The notes beneath the pieces are model-generated. The model was given only the letters and a program-made list of their open reading frames with translations, was not told the DNA's origin and did no database searches. Shown here piece by piece: positions 23,801 to 34,600 of a stretch of DNA of 64,000 nucleotides. The number at the start of each line of letters is the position of its first letter. Position 1 is the first letter of the stretch. Made by a program: the position numbers and the translations under genes. This stretch comes from Corythucha ciliata (Eukaryota; Arthropoda; Insecta; Hemiptera; Tingidae): the NCBI GenBank assembly GCA_038030265.1, contig CM075943.1:35154001-35218000 (forward strand), in the 5' to 3' direction.

Positions 23801-24899
23801 ATGTCATTTTACCAGTCCGTCTTCTACAGTTTGGTTCGCGGAATGTCGAAAAAAGTGGCCAAGTCCAAACCAAGCAAACAGTCCTCCAGCTCGACCTCTT
23901 CACCGGCCACAGGTGATGGTTCATCGACACCGTCCGGTGGTGGTGGTTTAACTCCCGTTGGCACGGATAAAAACGGCAACGTTCGAATTCGAGTCGCCGC
24001 AAAACCTGGGGCCAAAATCAGCGCGATCGTTGGTTTTGACGCTGACGAAGGAGCCGTTTCCGTTCAAATCGGCGCTCCCGCCGTTGAGGGCGAAGCGAAC
24101 GCCGAGCTGGTCAAATTCCTCGCGTCGGTTTTGGGCGTGAAGAAAAACTGTGTTAGTTTGGATCGAGGATGTAAATCTCGGTCGAAAACGGTTGTCGTCT
24201 CGTCGGAAGGGGGTCTCAGTTGCGATCAAATTTCTGCTAAACTGAAGGGAAACATTGGATAAGTGTGCTGAAAGTACGGATATTTTTGCCCCGCTCACCA
24301 GGTTTGGATCCGACCATCATATTCTACATGGGTACGAATCGTTCACATGATTTGGACCCTACGGATGCAAATTTTGTCGATGTCATACACACTGGAGCTG
24401 GAATTTTGGGACAGTGGGGTCCCAACGGTCACGCTGATTTCTACGTTAATGGCGGTACAAGTCAGCCAGGCTGTCTGAGTGCCAGTTTAATCAGTGAGTG
24501 CACAGAAGAAATAATGCAACGTGTTAATATTTCATGCTAAACATTTCTTTTTTGCCCCTCTAGAAACCCTCTCCTGTGATCACACCAAAGTCACGCCTTA
24601 CTTCATAGAATCAATTAACAGTAAACAAGGATTTTGGGCTGTTCCTTGTCCCAATCGGATCACTTATAATTTAGGATTGTGCACCCCCTCCAGCGAGAAG
24701 GAGTATGTTCTAATGGGCGAGCACCTGTCACACAAGTGAGTTTTGATGAAACTCTCCTTAAACTTTTTGTCGCCCAAATTTTGACATAATTTTCATTTTT
24801 TGCTCCAGAGCCCGTGGCATTTTCTACTTGTCGACCAACGCAAATAAACCCTACGCTCAAGGATTTCCCGGGAAGAAATCACCACCTTTTATACCGTAA
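20898..24899 (+). CDS. Secreted lipase/phospholipase A1-like protein (pancreatic lipase family)
   Basis: Seven exons: 20898-20946, 21023-21164, 21227-21375, 21447-21701, 24302-24493, 24564-24735 and 24809-24899, giving 349 aa. Residues 1-21 ([15 protein letters not shown]...) form a signal peptide, so the enzyme is exported. The alpha/beta-hydrolase fold shows HGFQGG (oxyanion loop), the nucleophile elbow GYSIG with Ser about 176, the acid GLDP with Asp about 201, and His about 319 in the LSHKAR segment before the end. The block [17 protein letters not shown] is diagnostic of the family. It hydrolyses ester bonds of neutral lipids or phospholipids outside the cell; lid and beta-9 loops are short, as in insect neutral lipases, so preference cannot be fixed. 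Intron 4 is 2.6 kb and contains another gene and several MITEs. Confidence 0.92.
22160..22400 (+). repeat. Degenerate tandem word array, family 1 (lipase intron 4)
   Basis: About seven diverged units with the order 'aaccAATTT(C)G..GGxxTTxGCTCTTT', about 32-36 bases each. The same word order occurs at 22760-23270 and 19410-19770. Confidence 0.65.
22408..22553. mobile_element. Short inverted-repeat element (MITE) in lipase intron 4
   Basis: The ends GGCCCGATTTCACCAA and TTGGTGAAAATGGG are inverted copies, with partial pairing continuing inward around ACTAATCACGAT. About 146 bases; no coding capacity. Confidence 0.6.
22760..23270 (+). repeat. Degenerate tandem word array, family 1 (second block)
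   Basis: About fourteen diverged units of roughly 35 bases, each containing AAAxCCAATTTCG(T)GG and a CTCTTT or CTCATT word. Some units have become AATTTCGTGATT. The block is split from the first by the MITE at 22408-22553 and a small hairpin at 22638-22685. Confidence 0.65.
23274..23437. mobile_element. Hairpin MITE, 164 bases with 52-base arms
   Basis: The arms begin AAGCTTGGGTTTCCTAGG and match inverted with one length difference (GGAAAG against GGGAAG). The loop is about 60 bases. High arm identity indicates a recent insertion into lipase intron 4, splitting the family-1 word array. Confidence 0.85.
23801..24262 (+). CDS. UPF0235 (C15orf40/YggU-like) protein nested in lipase intron 4
   Basis: A single uninterrupted frame of 153 aa (or 139 aa from the second Met at 23843, [11 protein letters not shown]). 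After a Ser/Gly/Pro-rich N-terminus, residues from about 58 carry the DUF167 fold signature: [17 protein letters not shown], then [16 protein letters not shown] and [13 protein letters not shown], matching the animal C15orf40 and bacterial YggU pattern. Biochemical function of the family is unknown. The first 14 residues are hydrophobic/basic and could act as a short mitochondrial presequence. It lies on the same strand as the lipase and ends 39 bases before lipase exon 5, with no AATAAA in that gap. Absence of introns suggests a retrocopy, although the frame is fully intact. Confidence 0.85.
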   Translation: MSFYQSVFYSLVRGMSKKVAKSKPSKQSSSSTSSPATGDGSSTPSGGGGLTPVGTDKNGNVRIRVAAKPGAKISAIVGFDADEGAVSVQIGAPAVEGEANAELVKFLASVLGVKKNCVSLDRGCKSRSKTVVVSSEGGLSCDQISAKLKGNIG

Positions 24900-25430
24900 A
24901 ATGTTACCTAAAGAGATTAGGGTTCCTTCCATTGTTGTATTTGGTTCACATTGAATCCTGTATATTGTCTCTTGTAAATTAGTTTCTTTAGGTAGGTAGG
25001 CTGAAAAATAGTTTATTTGCCAAAGTGAGCGCTGAATCTAAATGAAACTCCATATTAAGACTTAACGGCTGGCTGTAATACTATGCTCTTATAGCATTAT
25101 TTAAAATAATAATTTTGTGAATGAATAAGTAAAGTGTGTAGGTGTGAGTGGAATAATTAAACATTTTCATCGCTGTTCCATTTCTAAAAATGCGTACACA
25201 CCCTTAAGGACCTGGCCAAAACCGCCAGCATTTTTTATTTCCTCTCGACCTGAGGGACTCATAAACCACGTTTGGCTCAGGTCGGAACACTTTGCGAAGA
25301 TTGGCCAAATTCTTCGCTCTCCACACGGGGATTTTTGGCAAAATGACCCAGAAGTTTAGAAGAATGGACGAAACCTCGTAGCAGGGCCGGCCTTGGCTAA
25401 AATGCGCACCTGAGTGAATCTTTAACTAGC
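24900..25430. other. Lipase 3' flank
   Basis: AT-rich; candidate cleavage signals are weak (AATAAG near 25123, none canonical immediately after the stop). No gene recognised. Confidence 0.35.
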
Positions 25431-25835
25431 GCCCCATGAAGTCAGCGTTCAGATTACGCCGCTATTTAGCGATTTTCAAAACTTCATTGCTTCCCCTATT
25501 TTAGCCGCGAATAAGCGGTTTGTCTCTATTTTTGTCTCGTGTTGGCGATTTTCCCCGAATTTTTGCCGTAAATTAGTGCTTTTTGAGTTGCCTCCGGAAA
25601 CCGCGGCCGAGCCGAGGCTTTCATTTTCTTTGAATTAGAAAATTTTCTTAAATTTATCTTGATTTTAACATCACATTAGCGCTTTCCCTCATTTTAGCCG
25701 CTATAATGGTAGATTATTTTCCATTTAAACCGTGTATTAGCGTTTTTTCCTCACTTCAGCGCTTCTCAATTTTATCGGTGAACTAGCCAAGAATTAGCGA
25801 TTTTTCATCATCAAAATTGGTAGTAGTAGCTCTTT
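25430..25835 (-). repeat. Degenerate tandem word array, family 2 (reverse orientation)
   Basis: Repeated diverged units containing TTTTAGCCGCGAATTAGCG followed by TTTT(C)TC, about 25-40 bases each. The same family appears in the opposite orientation at 45955-46320 and 63130-63470 (GGCTAAAATTGAGAAAA) and in this orientation at 62740-62960. Confidence 0.6.
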
Positions 25836-25860
25836 CGCTACGAGGGTTAGTAGATAGGTA

Positions 25861-25965
25861 ATGCATGCAAAAAATCGTAGCCTTAGGAGCCTACGTAGTA
25901 AGTCTTCCCTCGTCGAGGTGCATCATCTCGGTTTCGGCTGCTCATCATTTTAAGCGTTCAATCTC
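25861..25965 (-). repeat. Decayed relative of the 47.7 kb hammerhead-bearing repeat
   Basis: The left part (ATGCATG, then CGTAGCC-TTAGGAGCCTACG and AGTCTTCCCTCGTCGAGG) matches the left half of the repeat at 47655-47829. On the minus strand the core reads TGATGAGCAGCCGAAACCGA, so the GAAAC part is kept but the cleavage-site side is changed. Confidence 0.6.
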
Positions 25966-26271
25966 AAAGTTCTTAAAGAGGGGATGGATGGTGCAAGGGG
26001 AAATGACGTCAATGGTCACTTGTGAGAGAACTCTAAAGGTCAATACAGACTACTCGGACGTGACGTGCGAGAACACGCTATCCCCCCACGTGTGATACAC
26101 AATTCCAAAAAAGGATTTTGTTTGTTTACGTTCACATATTGCCCGGACGTGACGTGGGATGATGCTCGTCAGACAGTGGCGGCGGAAGCCATTCTGCATT
26201 GGAGGAGCAGGATTCTGAAATCCCCCCCCCCCAACCTACCGCAACCAAAATTTACGAATGGAGCATTGCTA

Positions 26272-26401
26272 AAGGCCCGTACACAAGCTCTATGTTTGCG
26301 TTGTGTGCAACCACATAAATTTACTCCCTCGAAAAATGAAGGATTTTGATAGGTTGCATAGACACCACACAACGAAAACACCGGCTTGTGAACGGGCCTT
26401 A
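26272..26401. mobile_element. Short inverted-repeat MITE, 130 bases
   Basis: The ends AAGGCCCGTACACAAGC and GCTTGTGAACGGGCCTT are inverted copies and GCGTTGTGTG pairs with CACACAACG inside. It resembles the elements at 28521 and 61265 in having ends of the type 'GGC..GTTTACAC'. Confidence 0.7.
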
Positions 26402-27488
26402 AGAGAAAATATGTAGCGGTAGCGGTGTTCGTGCCTTCTAGCATCATTCTATTCATCTATCACCCTCACTCCCGCTTTGCGGTTGTCGGGTCGGGTAGAA
26501 CAACGGAGTCAGCAGTTTTTACGGGCTTCTGTCTTCGGCAATTTCTCCGCCGGAAATAAGTGGAAACAAGTTTTCAATAATACAACTTTTATTGTTCAGT
26601 GCGAACGATAATTTTCGAATGTAAAACCAGAACCTGATCATGTCATTTAGTTGGCCCATTAGCCCCGCCCCACCATTTTTCTAATATACAATTTTTTCCC
26701 TCAGTATGATGATTGGGGGAGCGGTGCTCCCCCATTCAAATGATTGGGGGAGCATTCGCTCCCGCCACTGTTCATATTCGCGGTATCTCGTTGAAACTTG
26801 TTACAGGGTTCGAAAAAGAGGACACCCTTGCAACGGAGGTTTGTCCGTAGAGAGGTCTAGACATGTTGTTGAAGATGAAAAAAAAGGGGGGCGAGTTTGG
26901 CTGAGCCAAAATACTCTATGGAAGAGGCGGCTGAAGACGGGGGGGGGAACAGTCGACTCCCGGAGAAGGAGTGTGAAGAGAACGACGCTTTGGGGAAGGA
27001 AAACGTACGAGGCAAGACAGACTGTCTTAAGGCCGTGAAACAAACGTTCTTCCGGAGGCTGGCTGGGCCAGTACCCCTTATCGAGACGTTGACACAGGAA
27101 GGGAACCTGAACGCTGGGCGGAACAGGTTCAAAGGAAGTGGAGGCCTTGTTGGCTGAGCCAATCGAAGGGGGAGGCGGACCGTTCTTCACCAACTCGGGT
27201 TTTGAAAAAAACCAGTGAAGAAGGTTTTTAAAATAAGCTCGAACTCGAATGCTCGACTATTTTTTAATAGGAGCGAGCTAGTTCCCTACGGAGAGGAAAA
27301 AAAAAAAAAAAAACCTTTTAGAAAGCACCCCGGCAAGGGTATGAGAAAAAAGAAGAGTTTAAAAAAAAGGAGTGAAGATGAAGAGAGCCAAGAACGTTGA
27401 GAGAAAAGCGTGGCGACGAGGGTTGGGGGCCTTTTCAGGTCTTATCCTTCCTCAGACATCAGCACGACGAGGGTTCGGTTGGGGGGCC
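26402..27488. other. Purine- and G-rich intergenic stretch
   Basis: Contains repeated TGATTGGGGGAGC words (26709-26755), poly-G and poly-A runs and GAAGA-rich stretches (27300-27420). Long frames on both strands reflect base bias; none shows a domain. Confidence 0.4.
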
Positions 27489-27719
27489 GAAGTATGCTGC
27501 GAATATGAAGAAAATGAAACCAAAAAAGGGATCCCATTTTTATAGGGGTGAACAGCAAATAGTTTACCATCTCGAAGATCCGTGCTAGGTGATAAATTGC
27601 GCCCCCCTTGAAATCCGTGTATAATGACTTTGGTCTGGTGAGCCGGGTTGAAGTGACTGTTGTACAAAGATTCATCGTCTGTCGTATCGATTAATTCTGG
27701 CTCTTTTTGCGTGTATCTT
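27489..27719 (-). pseudogene. Inverted partial copy of the lipase gene (exon 3 plus intron 3)
   Basis: The minus strand repeats lipase 21227-21457 almost base for base: exon 3 from [16 protein letters not shown] to [10 protein letters not shown], its donor, intron 3 and the first bases of exon 4, then the match stops. The intron is included, so this was a DNA-level duplication, not retrocopying. The copy lies about 6 kb from and opposite to the parent. It lacks the catalytic residues and has no flanking lipase exons. Confidence 0.92.
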
Positions 27720-27903
27720 TCCCCCTTCAAAGCCGACCCAGCCTCGTACTTTATGGTTTCTCATCACACACGGGGAATCGGAAAATCGAAACAGATTTTT
27801 CATCAGACGAGCAGTTGAAGCAGAAGTTCTTCCAGCTTTTTCGGCCCGCTTTCCGGTGCCCGACGAATTTCCCCGTGGGCGCTGATGGCCACATTATCTA
27901 ATC

Positions 27904-30254
27904 TATACGGGGTGTTCGGTAATTGGATGCTCAGAGAAAATATGGTGATAGTACACGTCACTTGCGATCAAGTTCACTATTTGACGTTTCTCGAAATTCA
28001 GCTTTGCTTCCGAGATATAACTCATTTTGTGTATTTTCTACTAACCCCTATGTTTTTCCGATAAATGCCCTCCTCACGCTCATCAACAGGTGCTAGACTA
28101 AAAGTAAATAGCTCATTGGAAAGAGCACAAAATTTCCTTTGAAATGAGCTATAAAATGGATAAAATGATCCAAGATCGACAGTGGTAGGGCAGCCGATTT
28201 CCGAAGGAAACTTGTTATTCATATTTTCACACATTTTTCCTAGGCGATTTTCACCTTTCCGTCAAATAAAATTATTTTTTTCCATTCATGGGAAATCTTC
28301 CTCATTTGGTGAGCTTTCAAATGACGTGCAATAATTGCTTATTTCTTGGATTTCCCGAGGAGAAATGACCAATGAACTAAAAAAACACAGACACGGAATT
28401 CAAATTCAGCGTCGTTTTCCACTACGTTTTTTTTCTCAGAAACTGCTCGCAGCCTGCCGATTTTCTACTTATGAAGGTGGGTTACCTGAAACTAGAATCT
28501 TGATTATCTTAAACAGTAACGGCTGGTTTACACGATGCCAGTAAGCGAGCCAGTCGACTGGCACTTGTTTGTTATTGGAGCCTAAAAGCTTCTAAAGGCA
28601 CCAGTTGTTGGAGCCTGTCGATTTGCGCCAGTCCGTTTAGACGATTCAAGTTACCGGTGCCAGTCAGCAGAGTTCAAAACGATGGATATCAGATAACAAG
28701 CGTAAAAATGACTGATATGATAAGTGTATACTTCCTTTATCTATGGCTGGACTGGAGGATGAAAATTTCGTTCACACGGCACCAGCAGATGGCACCAGTT
28801 CATTTTTTGGGGTGGGAGACCCTAGAATGCTCACTGGCTACTTCCAGTGTAAGTCGAATGGTGGGAATTTTTTTTACTGGACTGGCGCCAACAGATGTTT
28901 ACATGGGGCCAGTCAACTGACACCAGCTACTCGATCATGGTCACTGGCGCGCCATGCAGAAACCAGCCTTAAATGAAAGACAACAATTGAAATTAGATGG
29001 ATTTTGGAAGACAAATACTTGAAAAAAAAGAAGGAATAACATTTTATAATAATTGCTCAAAGTGGCCACCGTCTTCCCTTTTGCACAATAGGCATTAGGG
29101 ACCCACCGCCTGACTCCGCTCGTGGCACGTAAACCTTCGATTACGAGGGCGATTTCTGAGCTCTTCGCACAACGTTCGAATTCTCTCTGATTCGAAGGTC
29201 TTCCAGTGTCGCTACTGGGCGCTATTATAGATCCATCTAATTCCAATTTTATTGTCTTTCTCCTGGAAAATGAAAGGATCTGGTTTCAGTTAACCCGCCT
29301 CCATGAAGCAGAAAATCAGCAGGCTGCGAGCAGTTTCTGAGAAAAAGAAGTACTAGTGAATACAGTCGATGAATTTGACTTACGTGTCTGTGTTTTTTTA
29401 GTTTATTCGTCATTTCTCCTCGGGAAATCCAAGAAATAAGCAATTGTTGCACGTCATTTGAAAGCTCACCAAATGAGGAAGATTTCCCATGAATGGAAAA
29501 AAATAATTTTATTTGACGGAAAGGTGAAAATCGCCTAGGAAAAATGTGTGAAAATATGAATAACAAGTTTCCTTCGGAAATCGGCTGCCCTACCACTGTC
29601 GATCTTGGATCATTTTAACCATTTTATAGCTCATTTCAAAGGAAATTTTGTGCTCTTTCCAATGAGCTATTTACTTTTAGTCTAGCACCTGTTGATGAGC
29701 ATGAGGAGGGCATTTATCGGAAAAACATAGGGGTTAGTAGAAAATACACAAAATGAGTTATATCTCGGAAGCAAAGCTGAATTTCGAGAAACGTCAAAGG
29801 GAAATCCAAGAAATAAGCAATTATCGCACGTCATTTGAAATCTCACCAAATGAGGAAGTTTTTCCCATGAATGGAAAAAAATAATTTTATTTGACGGAAA
29901 TGTGAAAATCGCCTAGGAAAAATGTGTGAAAATACGAATAACAAGTTTCCTTCGGAAATCGGCTGCCCTACCACTGTCGATCTTGGATCATTTTATTCAT
30001 TTTATAGCTCATTTCAAAGGAAATTTTGTGTTCTTTCCAATGAGCTATTTACTTTTAGCCTAGCACCTGTTGATGAGCGCGAGGAGGGCATTTATCGAAA
30101 AAACATAGGGGTTATTAGAAAATACGCAAAATGAGTTATATCTCGGAAGCTAAGCCGAATTTCGAAAAACGTCAAATATAGTGAACTTGATCGCAAATGA
30201 CGTGTACTATCACCATATTTTCTCTGACGATCTAATTTCCGAACACCCTGTATA
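27904..30254. mobile_element. Composite long inverted-repeat element, 2.35 kb
   Basis: The outer ends are TATACGGGGTGTTCGG and CCGAACACCCTGTATA. The left arm 27904-28502 is matched inverted by 29277-29795, and part of it a second time by 29800-30254, so the right side carries two partial copies. The arms include ACGTCATTTGAAA and TGCTCTTTCCAATGAGCTAT. The end words fit a Tc1/mariner-like non-autonomous family; no transposase. A separate MITE sits between the arms. Confidence 0.8.
28521..28968. mobile_element. MITE nested between the arms of the composite element
   Basis: The ends GGCTGGTTTACACGATGCCA and the inverse of TGGCGCGCCATGCAGAAACC define an inverted-repeat element of about 448 bases rich in CACCAGT/ACTGG words. 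TTAA occurs just outside on the right and 8 bases outside on the left, which hints at, but does not prove, a TTAA target. Confidence 0.65.
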
Positions 30255-30386
30255 AATTCACCAACTCCCGCAATATTCCTCAAACAACTTTTGACAGAAA
30301 ACCGTCTAATATGACCAACAAAAGTTATTTTTGCTGGAAACATGACCTAAAATATTTTGGATGATTCCATTTTGACTGTATAGGGT

Positions 30387-31007
30387 CAGGGTGGATGCGT
30401 ATAATTGTGAAAAAAATTGTGTAGGTGAAGCTAGACCTCATTAACGATTTTATTTCTCATTGATGGGCGCCGATTTAGTATGGACAAGTGGTGGTGGAGT
30501 TTTACTGAAAAATTAAAAATCCCCAGTTTCGCACAGTTTCGACTACAGAAAATTGTTATTTTTTTTTACTAAAAATAGCTAGACCTGACTGAAAATAGTG
30601 TGCTCATCCCGAATTCGTCGTCAAAAGCTGCAGAAAGCCAGCTGGGAAGCGAGTCTCTGGCATTTAGTCAAGAAAAGTGATGTTAGACCGTCTTAAAGGA
30701 AATTTTGTCCTCTTTCCAACGGTGTCCTTCAAATTTCTCCAGGATCAATGGTTACTAAGATACCGACCGAGTTTAGAAAAAAACGCCTAATGCATCGACA
30801 ATCAGGAAAACTGCGATTTTCTCGGAAACGGTTAATATTCGGACCGTGGTCCATATAGTCATTTTTGACCCACATGTGATGAAGAATCACCCATTTCAAT
30901 TATGCCCCATTTTCCCGTTACACCCTGTATAGTGTATGGAATGTTTTCGATCGCAAGTGAGGTCTAATCTAACCCTTTTTTTGTCACACTTATACGGATC
31001 TACCCTG
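30387..31007. mobile_element. Inverted-repeat element with CAGGGTGGAT ends
   Basis: The left end CAGGGTGGATGCGTATAA and the right end TTATACGGATCTACCCTG are near-inverted copies; the same end stands alone at 14979-15007. Inside it, 30690-30922 is a copy of the dispersed repeat seen at 1191-1447. Confidence 0.65.
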
Positions 31008-31696
31008 TATTCAACCTCAGATGCCGTTTTGAAACGATGGATTTTTGACTTATTTTTATTTTTACTTTTTGGTTTATTATTCATTCTGAATAATACACTA
31101 TGTTTTCGGTCAGAAAACAATTTTTACAACCCACCCTCAAACTTCTGTCTAGATTCCATTTCTGGAATGTCCGTACGCCGTCCGGGCCATATCTTGCTCT
31201 AGGATTGCTCGAAAAAACTCGTTCTTTCGTACAAGACTCCATTTGCGATCTAGTTGGTCCTATAACATCAGATCAGTTTGATCAAATAGTTCCCTGGGGT
31301 TTTATGGGCCAAAAGCGGGTCCAAAATGGGGATTTTCAAAGGTTTGAGATCATAGGGGTGTGGGGTGTCGATTTTCATGTAATTTCAAGCCGGATTTGAC
31401 TACATTCATGAATAATTAACCCATGTGTAAAAATTTGCAGCGTTTTTACCGTTGAAACAGGACAAGGCCACTCTTAGGCAAAGCCTCGAACTGCGCAGAC
31501 TCCTATTTTCTGACTTTTCGCTCGTTTTTTGAGGAGGAGTTGATGCGGTACGATAAGATAAAACTCACGCTAAGTTGCCTTGATATATTTATCCTCCTTG
31601 ATTACAGACTGCCTTCTTGTATAATATCGAGGAGTTCGCCGTTTACTTATGCGCTACTAAACTAATTGTACATTGCTCTTTTAAAGTCGTGTGGAA
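31008..31696. other. GPN1 upstream region
   Basis: No gene recognised. GPN1 must start its transcript in the last part of this stretch; no TATA box stands out. Confidence 0.35.
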
Positions 31697-34600
31697 ATGA
31701 CGGACTCACTGTCTTTCCAACCGGTCTGCGTCATCGTGCTTGGAATGGCGGGATCAGGTATTGCTTCCTATTTTACTTCTTCCTTGGCTCTACTGATTTT
31801 TGTTCATCATTTACAAGGAAAGACTACCCTCGTCAATCGTTTAACGAATCGCCTGTACGCAAAATCTCCTCCGCCCTACGTTATAAACCTCGACCCAGCG
31901 TGCCTCGAAGTTCCCTATCCGGCGAACGTCGACATTCGAGACACGGTGAACTACAAGGAAGTGATGAAACAGTACGGTCTTGGACCGAACGGAGCTATTG
32001 TGACGTGCTTGAACTTGTTTTCAACGAAATTCGACCAATTGTTGGGATTGATGATGAAGAACGAAGGAAAGCATAAGTGAGTGTGAGACTAATGCATGAA
32101 CGCTTCATCCTATGAGTTATAGTCTACGGAGGTGTAGATGGAGTGAACACCAACCCGGCTTGAGTCGTTCTCAAGCTGTAAAATTATATAGGCATTAGCG
32201 GAATTATGTCAATCATCGTTACTCGAAACATTAATCCTTCACCGGAAAACTAGATTTTTTTTCTCGTTATTCTGCTAGTAACATGGTAAAAATTACCGCT
32301 ACTCGTCACCATTCCCGAAAAACATAAAAAATTAAAACTCTAAAAAATCAGTTTGTTGGACAAAATTAGGTACCGAAAATCCGATATTTCCCTCATACAT
32401 TCGGCTTAAACGGTTGAGGGTGTGGTGGTATTGTCCTTCAATCAAGCCGTGTACACACGGAGACTTTTCTGTCCTGTCTTCTATTGTAGCTGGTGTTTCA
32501 AGTAGTTAAAAACATTAAAAGTGAAGTTTTAGGTTTGTTTGGTTGAATGATAGTTCAAGAAATTGAATTATTTCTTTCTTATTATCCCCATTTTGAAGCC
32601 CATGGAGGTGCTTAGTATGAAATTATTCGCACATATTTGAAGCATTTTTATTACCCCTCTCTTAAACCCTCTGCTGAAGTGAAACAAAAAACCAAAATGC
32701 TTCGTTTGAACCAAGTTTAAACACTGAAATATACCTATTGCCATATGGGCAGACAAGTACTTGCGCAAGAAATGTCCGACTTTTTCCCAGATTTGTTTCA
32801 AGACCTTTTTTTCTGGCAGCATTCTACCTTCTAGAGGTTTGGGGAACTGAACAGATGATACCTCAACCCCCGTCCTATCCTTCCTCGCCTTCTTTTCTCT
32901 TCTTAATTCTGCATTTTATTAAATTACCTAATTAGTTAAAATGTGACCATTAATGTGCGTGGGGACATTAGATTTCTTAAAAATGCGTCGTGTGCCTCCC
33001 GCACAGAATATTGGGCAAAAAATGAAGGCCCAGATTGGCAAGGACGACTCTTGAGTCTTGGCTACTATGCAGGGTACAGGGGCACCTTCCCTGCCCGGTT
33101 TCGGTTCATGGCGCAAGCCAGCGTCCCCAGCTCTGAAAGACCCACCTCCACGTCGTGTCTCTCGGGCGCGGGTGTCTGGCCACCAGTTACGGCCAACGAG
33201 CCGAGCTGAGTGATGGGACCGACTCTGCTAGGGAGTCTGGGCCAAAGATAGGGTACAGGCCAGGTAAGGGCCGGCAACGGCCTAGGTACTGGCCACATCT
33301 TAAGGAGATCCGCAGCAGGGTACAGGGCTGTGTTTGCTATCATGATGGGCAAATCCTGCGCCATCTGATGGCCACGAGGTTCACTGGTCAGTCGATGAAA
33401 GAGTCTTCATTGTTCAGTAATTAAGTATATTGAACTTGACTCGATAAACTCTACACGCAAAGAAGCTGATGTTCCAGTTCCGTCAAGTCGAATTTTATTA
33501 TGTTATGCGGAATGAGCACGAGGAGTTCGAACTCGTGACTCGAAGACTGAATCTCTCCTTGATGCCTTCCAAGATTCCTAAATGGTACGAATACTGTGAT
33601 CCAAAGAAATCTTCAACAATCAGTAATGTGAGGAGCGAGGCTCCTTGGTTTCAATAGATTGTGAGTTCAACAGTACCTATAGTTTCTTCAAACATTGTTT
33701 TAAACTCTCGATTTGAGTTTCTTTTGACGATTTATGAAAAATAATGCTTCCCCGGCTCTTTTTCCTGTTTGTCACATTCAATTCAAGGCTTTGGAATGTA
33801 CGCTCGTTGTAGCGCGTTATTTTAGCGCCTCTCGAAAACGCTTCCATGCAGTGGACGACCGGCCTAAGGGAAATGGCTACAAATAAAGAACGCTTGCTGC
33901 GACGATAGATGACACTCTACACTCCTCCACGATCAGGATTTGTGCTCGATATTATCCTAATTCCGATGTAAAAGAGCTTAAGAATCCCCCCCCCCCCAGA
34001 CGGAAATCTCTAAATCCGTCCCTGTTACCGTATGTACCTACATTATTCCGACAGAAATTGTTTATTTTCAAGGCCGAAAAGTTACTCCCATTTTAACGTG
34101 AATACGTTTTACAGGAGTATAGGGTCCAATTCGGCAGAAGTGTTAAAATGGGTCTCACAGCGCGTGCGCCGCCTAGTGTTGGTGGTGCTGGGTGGAGGGT
34201 ATTGGGGTCTCAAAACTCAAGCTCAGCTGCCACTTGCCAGCCAAAAAACGTATTCACGCTAAACTCCGTTTTTTTATTTTTTTATTTTATTTTTTATGTC
34301 CTGTCCTTTGTTCACAGGGCTAATGTAGACGCGGTATTTCTAAGCTGTGTTTCCGCGTGGTAGGGAGAAAAGAGAGATTTTTCCAGAATTTCTCCGTTTT
34401 TTCTTGTTTTTTTCATAGAAACATATGGTTTTTATACTTTTTGACATCACGACAAACGAACATTCCTAAAAATCTTGAAAATTTCGTGACAGGACAGAAA
34501 AGTCTCCGTGTGTTTTTTGTTATATATAAATATACATAAAAATCTCTGTTGTTAAGTCTCTTTGTGGCAGGGGAATGGGTGGTGATTTTGATGATCTTGT

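Noticed and set aside
23801..24262. UPF0235 frame as an alternative exon of the lipase
   Set aside because: Lipase exons 4 and 5 join in frame directly at GLDPT, and the nested frame begins with its own Met and ends with its own stop.
26801..27193. 130-codon minus-strand open frame
   Set aside because: Its length comes from G/A-rich sequence lacking stops on the complement; Pro/Ser/Leu-rich and overlapped by other long frames on both strands.
28743..28976. Open frame inside the nested MITE
   Set aside because: Entirely within inverted-repeat DNA, with composition dictated by ACTGG/CACCAG words.
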